Positions 36,265-48,145 are shown, numbered from the stretch's first letter. The stretch is DNA of 64,000 nucleotides from Actinoplanes sp. DH11 (GCF_020873875.1 NZ_JAHWGU010000011.1:124001-188000), one strand, 5' to 3'. The notes: generated by a model from the sequence alone, not told the origin. A program made the numbers and translations.

Positions 36265-39200
36265 CACGCCACCGGCTTGTCCGGCAGCGCGATCAAGCCG
36301 GTCTGCTTGGTCGCGTGCACACGGAAGAGGCCCCACTGACCGCTGTTCAGGTGCCGTTGCAGGGTGCTCGACCGGTACAGGTAGTCACCGGCCGCGGCCC
36401 GTCGACCTCCGGCGCCGCCGGTGATCGCCGGATCGAGCAGGATCTGGTACGAGACACCCGGATTGAACTGTCCCTGACTCGCCGCCAGCTGTGACTGCGC
36501 GTCGTTCGGCGCCCGCCGCCACAGATGGTCGTGCAGCGCGAAGCTCGTCGAGCGCGCGTCACCGACGGCCTGCCCGACGTGGAACACCGTCTTGTCCCCG
36601 CCGTACGCCTGGAACGTCGGTGTCGACGGATCCCCGTGCACGTACGAGCTGAAGATGTTGGTGATGTTCTGGTCGTTGGCGTACCGGTGGGACCAGGGTT
36701 CGTTGGTGTAGTTGATGGAGAACTCGCCCTGATCCTCGGCGTCGTCGGCCTCCTGGCTGGGGGTCCGGACGAGGTCCAGGTTGTCTGGCACCGGCTGGTC
36801 GTCGGCCGGGTTACCGTTGGTGTCCTTGCGGAACAGCGCCAGGTCGCTGTTCATCAGCACGATGTTCTCCCGGAAGTCGGGCACCGACGGATTGGCGATC
36901 ACCGCACTGGTGCCGCTGCTCAGCGGTGCACCGGTGGCCGGGTCGAGGTACGTGGACCCGGTCGGCTCGATGATCAGTGCGCCGTACAGGCCGTGGTTGG
37001 CGTGGTGCAGCGGGTCGGCCATGTCACGCAGCATCGCCATGCCCGGCGGAGTGTCCAGGAGCCAGCGGGAGGTGATCTGTTCGCCGGGTCCGGCCGTCCG
37101 GTCGTACCCGTTGATCGTGCCGACATTGACCCCGGACGAGAAGCTGTAGTGCGTGGTCAGCTGTGGCTTGATCGACACCCGGTTGCTCACCTTGAGCGGC
37201 TGGAAGCCCGGGACGTTCACCTCGTTCTTCGGGGGCTGGTCCAGGCAGCCGGGGTAACTGAGATCGCTGTACCGGTAACCCAGTTGTCCCGGTTCGACAC
37301 CCTCGAAGCAGTTCGGTTTCATCTTCGCGGGGTCGAGCTTGTTCTTGAGCGTGACCTCGACACAGTCGCCCTGGTTGGCGCGGATCACCAGAGGTTCGTT
37401 CTTGACCGTGTTGTTCAGCCAGTCGGACTCCAGCGCGTACTGCAGACCGTTGGGGTCGTGGTCACCGGCCTTGTTGTAGGTGATGTCCCGGTTGATCGCC
37501 ACGATGCTGAACGACTTGACCGGTGCGCCTCCACAGGGCTGGCCCGGTGGTTGCGTGATCGGCTTGGGCGGGATCGTCGGTTGCTCGTTGATGCAGTTCA
37601 GGGCGTTGGCCGTGTTGTCCGGCAGCGGGTAGAGGGCAATCTCCGGCTTCGGCGGCACGTCCGGTCCCGGCGACACCGCCGCGCCGTAGGTCTGACATCG
37701 GAAGACCCGTAGATGACCCCACGCGCCGAGGAACAGGTCGTCCGAGCCGCCGAGGAAGTACAACTCGTCGCGGTCGATCGGATAGAAGTGGTATCCCTCC
37801 GACGTCGTCTTCACCTGCATCTCGAAGTATTCGAGGATTCCGATGTGCTGGGCGGAGACGATGTTGGACCCGTCGTCCTTCGGTTCGTGCCGCCACTTGG
37901 CATCGATGTTGATGCCGTGCGATTCCTCCTGGGAGAGCTGGAATATTCGCCACTTGATCCGGTCTCCCCGGAACGCACCAGGTGTCGGTGTGTAGGGAAG
38001 GTTGCCCCAGGCTTCGAACTGGGCGCTGTCCGGCTGCACGGTGAATATCCGGGACGGATCTCGATCCCGGCGCGCTTCGAAGGGCTCCAGCCGGTAGTTG
38101 ATGCCCATCACGCCGTAGTCGTCGTTGCTGGACGGGAACTTCGCCGGATAGATCGGCACGCCGTCCTTGGTGACGAACTGGTCGTCGTTCGTCGTGTTCG
38201 GGTCCGCCGGTTTGAACATCGGCACGTGGTCCTCGATGAAGAGGGAGACGTTCCGGTAGTCGTACCCGTCGGTCCGTGTGCCGTTGTAGTCGGTGGTCGA
38301 GGTGCAGTGCACCGCCACGATCGTGCCGATCTTCACTTCCTGGTTCGTCCGCCCGTCACGGAAGACGCATCCGGCGTCGTGGATCGTCCCACCACCGAAC
38401 AGGCCGGCGTCCTGATGGACGTTGGCGTAGAAGTGGTCGTGGAACGAGTTGGTGGCGGTGTTCTCGTGCACGAAGTTGCGGTAGGTGATGGTCTGGCCGT
38501 TGCCGCCGGCCGCACCGTCCGCGCCCTGGTCGTAGTTCCACCCGTTGGCGGCGCCGTCCGAGGAGAGCACGTCGAACTGCACCATGTGCTGATGCAGGCC
38601 CACCTCGTTGGTGATCTGCTGCCTGTCGAACGTGGTGCCGCCGTAGTCCAGTGGCAGCCGGTTCGTCAGTTTGTAGACCACACAGTCACCCACGTTGAGC
38701 AACGGTGAGAACGGTTCTGGCTTCTGCCCGGCCAGCACTTTCTCCCGGTCGTCGTTGAGCACATATATTCGCGATTGCGGGTTCGTCCACTTCACCGTCG
38801 GGTTGTAGACCTGACTGAGCTGAATGGCCGATATCTGGAATTCCTTCGTCGGACGGCCGGTCGGACACGGGTTCTGGAAGAACCCGCCCGGCACCTGCGC
38901 TCCGGGATCCGCCGCGGCCTGCTCCTTCGCGGTGGGCGGGAACGCGCCGGTCGCGGTGCGGCTGGAGACGCCGAGCGGCGGCTTCGGCGCCTTGAACCCG
39001 AACTTGCCGGGTACGAAGTGCGGGAATCCGATCTTGGTGGCGTCCGGCACCGGCGGCTTGTCGAGGTTGGTGCCGGCGGTCGGCTGGTAGTCGAAGTCGG
39101 CAAGCGGTTCCAGCTTCGGGATCGGTGTGCCGTCCGGGTTCTTCCGGGTGCCGTCCTCGAGCTTGTCGAAGGTCCGGTTCAGCCCCCACATCCCGGTGGC

Positions 39201-40862
39201 GAAGTGCGGGTAGAGGTGGCAGTGGAAGATGATGTCGCCGAACGTGGCCTGCTTGCCCTTGTGGGCCGAGCCGGCACCACCCTGCACGGCGAGGTCGTAG
39301 TGCGCGCCGGGGGAGACCGACTGCACGTCGAGGATGTTCGTCGTGCGGGTGACGTGGTTGGGGCTGCTTATCGCGTCGAGGCCGCCCTCGTCCTGCGGGT
39401 CGTACGCCCAGCGGTTCACGTGCCAGTGGAACGTGTGGGTCTCGTACTCCGCCGCGTGCATGAGTCGGACCTGGGTCGGCTCACCCCGGTAGTTCGGGAA
39501 GATCAGGTCGCCGCCGCCCGGATCGCCGTACGCCCAGGACGACAGCGAGGTCTCCTCGCCGACGCATTCGTTGGCCTGATATCCCTGGCCGGACACGCTG
39601 GCCGAGGGACAACCGAGTTCTTCCCGGTTGTAGGTGGGCTCGGACCGGTAGTTGAACGCGAACCACTCGAGCTTGATCGGGATCTGCTCGTGGTACTGCA
39701 CGATGGCGTCCGCGTCCCCGCCGCCGAGGCCGGGCAGGGTGCCCTTGGTCAGGACCGCGAGCTGGGCCGCCGTGGGCTCGATGCACTCGGTGCCGGTCGC
39801 GTCGTCGTCATCCCCGCCGCTGCGGCAGTAGCGGGTGAGGATGCCCGGCTCGGCCTCCACCTCGTCGTGCATGAACAGCACGTTCTCGCGGAAGTCCTTG
39901 TTGCCGGGCCGCTTGATGATCGCCCGGGTCCCGGAGGCCAGCGGACCGCCGGTACGCGAGTCGACCCAGGTGGCGTCGCTCGCCTCGACCACGACCGCAC
40001 CGAACGCGCCGAAGCTCTGCGATCCGATGTACTGCTTGGCGCCGGCGGGCTGGGTGGACACGGAGGTGAAGTCCGCGCCGTCCTTGAACTGGAACTCGCC
40101 CTCCGCCTGCGCGTGCAGCAGGTACGTGATGGACGCTCCCGGCGCGGCGGTGGAGTCCGGGTTGTTGCCAACGGCCGTGCCGTCCCCGGTCTTGACGTCG
40201 TAGTCGAGCCCGTCGAAGTGCATGGACGCGTTCGGCGCCTTCGCCGGATCGAAGTCGATCTTCGGGGCGGTGAGGGCCGGCGCGAACTCGCGGGCGCCGA
40301 GCGTCGACGACCCGGGTGCCTTCTTGATCTCGCCGGGCAGTGTGTAGATCGCCGAGTCCCGGACCGTGCGGTCGAGTTGCGGCGCGGCCTCGTTCAGCCG
40401 GTTGGTGAACTTGATCGACACGCAGTCGCCCTTGTTGGCGCGGATGGTCAGCGGTTCGATCAGGTCGTCGAGGTTGGCCTTGGACGGGTCGGCGGCGTAC
40501 TTGAAGTTCTGCCGGACCGTGGCGATGTTCCCGTCGAGGATGTACATCCGGCCCTCCGGGACCACGTCCCCGAACCGGTTCAAGAAGATCGGCAGGTTGA
40601 TCAGCGAGACGTCGAACGTCTTGGTCGCTGCGCCGCTGACGCACGGACTCACCGCGGCGCCCGCCTTGGGCGGCAGGGTGGCGGCGGCCGTCGCCTGGCT
40701 CACCATCCAGATGGCGCCGCCGACCAGGCCGATCCACAGGCCGGCTCCGGCGGTGAGTGCCACCCGTACCGGCCCGTTCGGCCTTCGTCGTGCGCTGAGC
40801 AGCACGTACGCGGCGAAGGTTGTGATCAGTAGTAGGGGTATGAGGTCAATCGGTGTGGACAC
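36264..40862 (-). CDS. Giant multicopper oxidase-like protein with three cupredoxin modules
   Basis: A 1,532-residue protein, several times the size of a laccase. It begins with two hydrophobic segments (PLLLITTFAAYVLLS and AGAGLWIGLVGGAIWMVS), then three successive modules each opening with a Cys-x-x-G, FDVSLIN-like strand and a GDCV block (about residues 75, 655 and 1110). Copper-ligand motifs are HTFHWHVNRW (near 478), IFHCHLYPHFATGMWG (near 543, type 1 with Met), VGLHQHMVQF (near 753), SFHDHFYANVHQDAG (near 805), HANHGLYG (near 1285) and FALHDHLWRR (near 1440). The layout recalls large manganese-oxidising multicopper oxidases, but the substrate is a guess. GTG 40862 is supported by GGAGGTGGC. 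It is probably anchored to the membrane outer face. Confidence 0.85.
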   Translation of the reverse strand: MSTPIDLIPLLLITTFAAYVLLSARRRPNGPVRVALTAGAGLWIGLVGGAIWMVSQATAAATLPPKAGAAVSPCVSGAATKTFDVSLINLPIFLNRFGDVVPEGRMYILDGNIATVRQNFKYAADPSKANLDDLIEPLTIRANKGDCVSIKFTNRLNEAAPQLDRTVRDSAIYTLPGEIKKAPGSSTLGAREFAPALTAPKIDFDPAKAPNASMHFDGLDYDVKTGDGTAVGNNPDSTAAPGASITYLLHAQAEGEFQFKDGADFTSVSTQPAGAKQYIGSQSFGAFGAVVVEASDATWVDSRTGGPLASGTRAIIKRPGNKDFRENVLFMHDEVEAEPGILTRYCRSGGDDDDATGTECIEPTAAQLAVLTKGTLPGLGGGDADAIVQYHEQIPIKLEWFAFNYRSEPTYNREELGCPSASVSGQGYQANECVGEETSLSSWAYGDPGGGDLIFPNYRGEPTQVRLMHAAEYETHTFHWHVNRWAYDPQDEGGLDAISSPNHVTRTTNILDVQSVSPGAHYDLAVQGGAGSAHKGKQATFGDIIFHCHLYPHFATGMWGLNRTFDKLEDGTRKNPDGTPIPKLEPLADFDYQPTAGTNLDKPPVPDATKIGFPHFVPGKFGFKAPKPPLGVSSRTATGAFPPTAKEQAAADPGAQVPGGFFQNPCPTGRPTKEFQISAIQLSQVYNPTVKWTNPQSRIYVLNDDREKVLAGQKPEPFSPLLNVGDCVVYKLTNRLPLDYGGTTFDRQQITNEVGLHQHMVQFDVLSSDGAANGWNYDQGADGAAGGNGQTITYRNFVHENTATNSFHDHFYANVHQDAGLFGGGTIHDAGCVFRDGRTNQEVKIGTIVAVHCTSTTDYNGTRTDGYDYRNVSLFIEDHVPMFKPADPNTTNDDQFVTKDGVPIYPAKFPSSNDDYGVMGINYRLEPFEARRDRDPSRIFTVQPDSAQFEAWGNLPYTPTPGAFRGDRIKWRIFQLSQEESHGINIDAKWRHEPKDDGSNIVSAQHIGILEYFEMQVKTTSEGYHFYPIDRDELYFLGGSDDLFLGAWGHLRVFRCQTYGAAVSPGPDVPPKPEIALYPLPDNTANALNCINEQPTIPPKPITQPPGQPCGGAPVKSFSIVAINRDITYNKAGDHDPNGLQYALESDWLNNTVKNEPLVIRANQGDCVEVTLKNKLDPAKMKPNCFEGVEPGQLGYRYSDLSYPGCLDQPPKNEVNVPGFQPLKVSNRVSIKPQLTTHYSFSSGVNVGTINGYDRTAGPGEQITSRWLLDTPPGMAMLRDMADPLHHANHGLYGALIIEPTGSTYLDPATGAPLSSGTSAVIANPSVPDFRENIVLMNSDLALFRKDTNGNPADDQPVPDNLDLVRTPSQEADDAEDQGEFSINYTNEPWSHRYANDQNITNIFSSYVHGDPSTPTFQAYGGDKTVFHVGQAVGDARSTSFALHDHLWRRAPNDAQSQLAASQGQFNPGVSYQILLDPAITGGAGGRRAAAGDYLYRSSTLQRHLNSGQWGLFRVHATKQTGLIALPDKPVA

Positions 40863-41010
40863 GCCACCTCCAGGACGCGGGACACGAGGCCTCGCGTCCC
40901 GCGCCTCTTCGCAGAGGCGCAGGCGGCTGGAATTGTTGTTGGCGTGGCCCCGTATCCACGACAAACTATCGAGATCAATCTATGACTTAGATCGTTGTAT
41001 GTCTATGAGT
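40863..41010 (-). promoter_or_regulatory. AT-rich promoter region of the multicopper oxidase operon
   Basis: The 148 bases before the oxidase start include the most AT-rich stretch in the neighbourhood (about 40950-41010), with the dyad ATCTA-TGACT-TAGAT at 40978-40992 and GATC repeats beside it. It probably holds the promoter of the oxidase, YtkA-like and perhaps lipoprotein genes; no known metal-regulator box could be matched. Confidence 0.4.
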
Positions 41011-41041
41011 CAGGCCCGCCCGGGTGTCCCGGACGGGCCTG
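41011..41041 (-). terminator. Terminator after the subtilase gene
   Basis: A 14-base stem with one G-T pair (41011-41024 with 41028-41041) and a 3-base loop lies 22 bases past the stop of the minus-strand protease gene, between it and the oxidase promoter. Confidence 0.75.
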
Positions 41042-41063
41042 ATCGGTACTGCGTGGAGCTCGA

Positions 41064-44000
41064 CTACTCGGTGACCGCCGTGATCGCGACCGAGCCGCGG
41101 CCGACGACCGCGCCCTCGTCCGTCACCAGCGACATCTCGCCGAACATGGTGCGTCCGGCCGGCGGCACCGAAGCCGCGGTGATCGACCCGGTGACCTTGG
41201 CGCTCTGGCCGTTGGCCAGCGAGACCGCGGTGCTCTGGGTGGTGATGCCGCCCAGAGCCGGGCTGAAGTACGCGTCCAGGTAGTCGAACTGCGTGGAGCC
41301 GCTGGGCACCGCGTAGCCGTCCACCAGGACCGTGTAGGTGCCGGCGGCCGGCGAGACGACTGACACGGCTTCCTCCGAGTCGCCGTCCGCCTGCTGAGCC
41401 ACCACCTGACCGGCCGCGTTGTAGAGCACCAGGTCCAGGTCGGCGGCGGCGTCGCTGGTGTTGCCGATCGCGACGTTGAGGCGCTGCACGCCGGTCGGGA
41501 CCACGACCTCGAACTCCTGCTGCTGCTTGTCCGCGATCGTCGGGCGGTCACGGAAGGCGCTGCCCAGCGGGGCGCCCTGTGCGGTCAGCTTCACCGGACC
41601 GAAGTTGTTCTTGACGGTCCAGGTCAGCGGGACCGCCTGGCCCGCCTTGACGCTCGGCAGCGTGGTGGCCGCCGGGTCAACCGTGACGCCCTGGATCTTC
41701 GCGGTCAGCGTGAACGGGTTGTTCAGCGCCGGCGACGTACGCCGGGACTCGACCTCGAGTTCCCAGATGCCCGGGATCGGGTTCTCGTACGACCGCTCCT
41801 GCGGCTTGCAGGCGTTGACGTCGGAGAAGTTGGTGTAGCAGGCGGTGCTGGCCGTCGACTCGACCGGGACGCCCCACGGGTTGATGGCGACCCAGCGGGT
41901 CTGCGAGCCGGTCGCGATGCCGGACAGGTTCACCTGCAGCGCGGTCGCACCCTCCGGCACCACGACGAAGAACGACTTGGTGGAGTTGCGGTCCACCTCG
42001 CCGGTCACCGTGTCGAGGTAGCCGGGCTTCTTGGTCACGGTGCCGGTGACGACCGTGTTGAGCACCTCGAAGTCGACCACCGGGGTACGCGGGTCGTCGA
42101 CCTTGAGGATGGCGCTGTTCAGGCCTTCACCGGGACGCACCTTGACCTTCACGCTGACGGTCTTCTTCAGCGGCAGGTCGACGGAGCCGGCCGAGGAGAA
42201 CGCCTTGCGGTCGCCCACCCAGCTGAGCTTGTGCTTGACGGTCTGCTTCGGGCCGGTGGTCCGGGTCAGCTTGACCGTGACCGTCTTCTCCTTGCCGGCC
42301 GTCAGGCCGCCGGAACCGGCCGCGCACCGGTTGTAGATGCCGGTGCCCTGGTTCGCGGTGGCGAGCTGCTCGGAGAGCGGCGTGCAGACCGGGGCCGACG
42401 CGGTGTACTTCCGGATCTCCGACTTCTTGGTCAGCATCTTCCACGCGGCGGGCACGTCCATCTGCCCGTTGCCCTGGCCGTTGACCGACTCGCCGGGGAT
42501 CAGGTCCGCGGTCGAGTAGAGGGCGCGGCGCAGCCCCGCCGGGGTGACACCGAGGTCCTTCTGCTTGGCCGCCGAGAGCAGCAGCGCCACACCACCGGTG
42601 ATCTGCGGAGCCGACATCGAGGTGCCGTTCTGCATCGAGTAGCCGGGCGGCAGGGTGTAACCGACGGTGTCCAGGCCGGCCATCGGCTCCCAGGTCGGGA
42701 CCGTGGAGATCGCCGAGCCGGGTGCGGTCAGGTTGGGCTTGAAGCCGCCGTCCTCGCGCGGGCCGCGCGAGGAGAAGTTGAACAGCTGCAGCGACCGTCG
42801 GGTGACCGAGCCGTAGTTGGCGAGCCAGGTCTCCTTGCTGATGCTGGCCGCGGAGCTGATCGCGTCGGTGGCGACCGACGGGTCGCCGACCGTGTTGGTG
42901 CCCGGACCGGAGTTGCCGGCCGAGATGACGATCTGCACGCCGTACACGTCGATCAGCTCGTCGTAGAGCCTGGCGCGGGCGTTGTTGCCGTCGTTCAGCG
43001 CGGGCAGGCCGCCGATGGACACGTTCACGACGTCGACGTGCCGGTTGATGACCAGGTCCATCATGCCGGTGGTCAGCGAGGCGGAGGTGCAGCCGCCGCC
43101 CCACGAGCAGGACCGAGCCGAGACGATCTTCGCGCCGGGGGCCTGGCCGTCCAGGTTCCGGTTGCCGAAGAGGTCGTTGCCGGCGGCGATGCCTGCCACG
43201 TGCGAGCCGTGCATGCCCTCCGGGATGCCGATGTTCACGTAGTCCGTGGTCGCCGGCAGCGTCGGGTCCTCGAGCGGCTCGAGCGAGACGTCCTCGCGGT
43301 ACTCGACCACGAACGGCATGCGCTCGGCGATCGCGGTGGCCGGGTTGTCGGTACCGAAGTAGCCGACGTCGAACTTCTCCCTGTACGGCCGCATCACGGC
43401 GTCGTCGGTGAAGTCGCGGTTCTGGTTCACGTCGACCCGGATGTCGTGGCTGATCGGGTCGTAGAGGATCCCGAACACGTCGGTGGTGTCACCGTCGCGG
43501 TTCACGTCGCCACCGGGCTCCGAGGAGGCCGTGATGGCCTCGGTGAAGCGGTTGACCCGCCAAGTGCCCGCCGGAGCGGTCCAGGTGGCGTTGTTGTAGG
43601 TGAACGTCGGGCCGGCCACCTCAGTCAGCATGGCGCGCCAGGTGGCGTCCTGCTCGACCACCGGGTCGGTCGCGGTGACCCAGTCGACGATCTTGCGCTC
43701 GCCGGTGGTCGTCTTCTGCAGCGCCGGGTGAGCCAGATCCACACCGGAGTCCATGACGCCGATGGTCACGCCACGGCCGTCCCAGGACGGGTTCTGCTTC
43801 TTGAAGTCGACCGAACCCGTCTCGCCGGTGGGCATGTACGGGTTGTCGGCGGGCGTGGTCGCGCCGGGCCCGGGCAGCGGAGCCGCCTGCCGGGCCGCGT
43901 TCTTGCTCGCCGGCAGGTCGATCTCCGGCAGCTTGATCGTCTCGTCGAGGTCGACGGCGGCGACACCGGGCAGGTTCGCGGTGTTCAGCACCTTGCCGGT

Positions 44001-44369
44001 GGGCACCGTGGCCAGGACGTACCCGACCTGGTCGAACCGCCGGCTCACCGTGCCGCCGAGGCCCTTCACCCGGGCGGCGACGTCACCGGCGCGGCCGGCG
44101 TCCGTCGCGATGATGACGGTGACCTTCGGCTTCTTCTGGGCCTCGGCGTCGGCGAGCAGATCGGCGTCGTGCGAGCCGAGCGTTTCCGCCGGGGAGTCCT
44201 TGGGGGTGGCCGGCTCTTCGGCCGGGCTCTGGGTGGTGGCGGGGACGGTGCCGGTGCCCGGGGCCGCCGAGGCGGGGATCGGGCTGCTCAGTGCCGTCGC
44301 GCTCGCGGCCATGCCGAGCGCGAGGACAGAGGTGACGGTTCGCCGGCCCCAGGTGATTTGTTGTGTCAC
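41064..44369 (-). CDS. Secreted subtilisin-like (S8) serine protease
   Basis: A 1,101-residue preproprotein. A signal peptide (VTSVLALGMAASATALSSP) is followed by a propeptide-like region to about residue 190 and the S8 catalytic domain: Asp in IGVMDSGVDLAHP (near 203), His in GMHGSHVAGIAAGN (near 385) and Ser in NGTSMSAPQITGG (near 582). The 180-residue spacing between Asp and His is much longer than in subtilisin because of an insertion with Asp-rich, Ca-binding-like segments (NRDGDTTD and DVNQNRDFTDDA). The C-terminal ~450 residues contain beta-rich domains, including a PPC-like domain near the end (LDLVLYNAAGQVV). It is monocistronic, with a terminator after it and an untranslated 200-base leader region with no clear operator. 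Confidence 0.92.
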   Translation of the reverse strand: MTQQITWGRRTVTSVLALGMAASATALSSPIPASAAPGTGTVPATTQSPAEEPATPKDSPAETLGSHDADLLADAEAQKKPKVTVIIATDAGRAGDVAARVKGLGGTVSRRFDQVGYVLATVPTGKVLNTANLPGVAAVDLDETIKLPEIDLPASKNAARQAAPLPGPGATTPADNPYMPTGETGSVDFKKQNPSWDGRGVTIGVMDSGVDLAHPALQKTTTGERKIVDWVTATDPVVEQDATWRAMLTEVAGPTFTYNNATWTAPAGTWRVNRFTEAITASSEPGGDVNRDGDTTDVFGILYDPISHDIRVDVNQNRDFTDDAVMRPYREKFDVGYFGTDNPATAIAERMPFVVEYREDVSLEPLEDPTLPATTDYVNIGIPEGMHGSHVAGIAAGNDLFGNRNLDGQAPGAKIVSARSCSWGGGCTSASLTTGMMDLVINRHVDVVNVSIGGLPALNDGNNARARLYDELIDVYGVQIVISAGNSGPGTNTVGDPSVATDAISSAASISKETWLANYGSVTRRSLQLFNFSSRGPREDGGFKPNLTAPGSAISTVPTWEPMAGLDTVGYTLPPGYSMQNGTSMSAPQITGGVALLLSAAKQKDLGVTPAGLRRALYSTADLIPGESVNGQGNGQMDVPAAWKMLTKKSEIRKYTASAPVCTPLSEQLATANQGTGIYNRCAAGSGGLTAGKEKTVTVKLTRTTGPKQTVKHKLSWVGDRKAFSSAGSVDLPLKKTVSVKVKVRPGEGLNSAILKVDDPRTPVVDFEVLNTVVTGTVTKKPGYLDTVTGEVDRNSTKSFFVVVPEGATALQVNLSGIATGSQTRWVAINPWGVPVESTASTACYTNFSDVNACKPQERSYENPIPGIWELEVESRRTSPALNNPFTLTAKIQGVTVDPAATTLPSVKAGQAVPLTWTVKNNFGPVKLTAQGAPLGSAFRDRPTIADKQQQEFEVVVPTGVQRLNVAIGNTSDAAADLDLVLYNAAGQVVAQQADGDSEEAVSVVSPAAGTYTVLVDGYAVPSGSTQFDYLDAYFSPALGGITTQSTAVSLANGQSAKVTGSITAASVPPAGRTMFGEMSLVTDEGAVVGRGSVAITAVTE

Positions 44370-44530
44370 GTACGGGTCCTCCGGAGGGGAACAGCGCCCG
44401 AGGGGTGATCGGGCGAATCCCCGTGATCCTGCGATCGATCCGAATGAAAGTCACTACGGTCGATGACGTTGTGACTACGTCGTGACCTTGGCGCCGCCGG
44501 CGAGTAGACGGCATATTTCCGACATGAGAA

Positions 44531-44561
44531 GGGCCGGTGACGCGCATCGCGTCACCGGCCC
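44531..44561. terminator. Terminator downstream of acs
   Basis: A perfect 14-base stem (44531-44544 with 44548-44561) and CAT loop lies 22 bases past the acs stop. It sits between acs and the protease promoter, both on the minus strand. Confidence 0.8.
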
Positions 44562-44582
44562 CTGACCGTCCGCTGTGGAGAC

Positions 44583-46574
<1,992 letters not shown>

Positions 46575-46780
46575 GAGCTGCGGCTCCTCTGCTGCCTGAC
46601 CGGTCTTTCGATGCACACTAGTTCTGCCGGCGGTTCCGGCGAAGGGTTGCGCGGCGGGACGCGCCCGGCGGTGCCGTGCGCGCGCCGACCGGTGTATTCC
46701 TGATCGGTACTGCGCGAATCTTGCCAGTTCCACGCTCGTTTGTGCACCCCATGTTTCCGTCGTCTTACCGGATATACCGT

Positions 46781-47518
46781 GTGCGAGTGGATCCACTAGC
46801 CCCGCTGCTCCAGCTCGCCGACGTCGGGCCCGCCTTCGTCCAAGCCCGCGAGACCGTCGACGCCGCCATGCGGCACCGCGCCCTGCGCCGGCACGGCGGC
46901 CAGGTCGCCGCCGAGGCGAGCCTGCGCGCCGCCGTCGCCAGCTCCGCCCTCGAAGGCAACCGGTACGACCTGGAGGAGGTTCGCGGCGGCACCGTCACCG
47001 ACCCGGTCGTGCAGGGCGCCCTGCGGGTGGCCGAATCCCTCGGTGGCCTCGTCGACCTCTGGCCGCGGGCGCCCCGCCAGGTGCTCGCCAAGCTGCACGT
47101 GCTGGCCGCCCGCGGCGTCGTGCACGACCACGACCTGGGCCGGCTCACCGGGGGTGCGGAACGGATCGACGCCCTGGCCGGCCTGGTCGCGGGCAACGAG
47201 GAGACTCCGCCGCTGCTGCTCGCCGCGGTCGTGCACGCCGAGCTGATCTCCCTGCGGCCGTTCGCCGGTCCGGCCGGCGTGGTGGCCCGGGCCGCGTCCC
47301 GCCTCACCCTCATCGGGCGCGGCTTCGACCCGCGGGGGCTGGTCGGGGTGGAGACCGGGCACCTGGAACGCGAGCCGGAGTACGTGGGCTCGGCCGGCGC
47401 CTACGCCACCGGGACGCCGGACGGAGTGCGGTCATGGCTGCGGCACTACGCGGCGGCGGTCACCGCCGGCGCCGGCGTGATCACCGAAATCGGCGACGAG
47501 GTCCTGGCGACGGTCTGA
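46781..47518 (+). CDS. Degenerate Fic-like protein (often labelled oxidoreductase)
   Basis: A 245-residue protein conserved beside acs and the Tad locus in actinomycetes. The N-terminal half has a Fic-type helix with [14 protein letters not shown], like the SSAIEGN block of Fic proteins. Where Fic enzymes carry HPFxDGNGRxxR, this protein reads [18 protein letters not shown]: the His and the GNGR loop are missing, so AMP transfer is not expected. Start is GTG 46781 or 46787; a TATACC at 46773 suggests leaderless transcription from 46787. The open frame further upstream to 46676 runs across the acs promoter. Function unknown. Confidence 0.65.
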   Translation: MRVDPLAPLLQLADVGPAFVQARETVDAAMRHRALRRHGGQVAAEASLRAAVASSALEGNRYDLEEVRGGTVTDPVVQGALRVAESLGGLVDLWPRAPRQVLAKLHVLAARGVVHDHDLGRLTGGAERIDALAGLVAGNEETPPLLLAAVVHAELISLRPFAGPAGVVARAASRLTLIGRGFDPRGLVGVETGHLEREPEYVGSAGAYATGTPDGVRSWLRHYAAAVTAGAGVITEIGDEVLATV

Positions 47519-47538
47519 GCGGCGGCATACTTTGCCGC

Positions 47539-48012
47539 ATGGAGGACGACTGGGTCCGTCCCTATCCGCCGGGAACCGGCCGCTGGCTCGTCATCGCATG
47601 GGAAGCCGGTGCTCTGGCGCTGCTGGCCTACGCGACAATCGAACAGTTCGGCCTGATCGGGCACGGTGTCCGGGCGGCGGCCGGGTTCCTGGCCGCGATC
47701 TGGGCGGTCGGCGCCTGGCGGATCCTGCGGCACGGCGTCTACCTCAGCGCCGAGGGCGTACGCGTGCAGGGGCTGCTGCGATCACGGACGATGGGCTGGC
47801 GGGAAGTGGCGGGGGTACGCCTGCACCGCGCCACCCATCGGCTCGGCCCGTGGTGGATCGAGAGCGGCATGACGGTGCTGCTGGAACGGCACGACGGCGT
47901 GACCGTGAACACCGAACTCTGGGCCCAGGGTGTCGACTTCCACGCCCGCCCGAAGCTTTTCCGGGCCGTCTACCAGGAGATCCGGCACCGCCACGAATCC
48001 GCGGCCCATTGA
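47539..48012 (+). CDS. PH-domain-like small membrane protein
   Basis: A 157-residue protein with two adjacent hydrophobic helices (VIAWEAGALALLAYATI and GFLAAIWAVGAWRI) followed by a bacterial PH-like domain (LRHGVYLSAEGVRVQGLL, TMGWREVAGVRLH, and IESGMTVLLERHDGVTV). Such proteins are common in actinomycetes; their role is unknown. ATG 47539 has no Shine-Dalgarno but CATACT 8 bases upstream, consistent with a leaderless message. It follows the Fic-like gene by 20 bases. Confidence 0.78.
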   Translation: MEDDWVRPYPPGTGRWLVIAWEAGALALLAYATIEQFGLIGHGVRAAAGFLAAIWAVGAWRILRHGVYLSAEGVRVQGLLRSRTMGWREVAGVRLHRATHRLGPWWIESGMTVLLERHDGVTVNTELWAQGVDFHARPKLFRAVYQEIRHRHESAAH

Positions 48013-48062
48013 ACCGAATCCGCCGCGCCTTGAACCGAATCCGCAGCGCATTGAACCCCGGC
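48013..48062 (+). repeat. Short tandem repeat after the PH-domain gene
   Basis: TTGAACCGAATCCGC is repeated with spacing of about 21-22 bases (48011, 48032, and a diverged copy at 48053) directly after the stop codon. The first copy includes the stop. Confidence 0.7.
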
Positions 48063-48117
48063 GCGTCAGCGCATGAACGTGCCGGCGCGGTAGTGCATGA
48101 AGGCCTGGCGCGTTAAG

Positions 48118-48145
48118 AGCCGGCGTCCCTGGTGGGGCGCCGGCT
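48118..48145 (+). terminator. Terminator for the Fic-like/PH-domain genes
   Basis: A 12-base stem with one G-T pair (AGCCGGCGTCCC with GGGGCGCCGGCT) and a TGGT loop, about 105 bases past the PH-domain stop. Confidence 0.6.
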
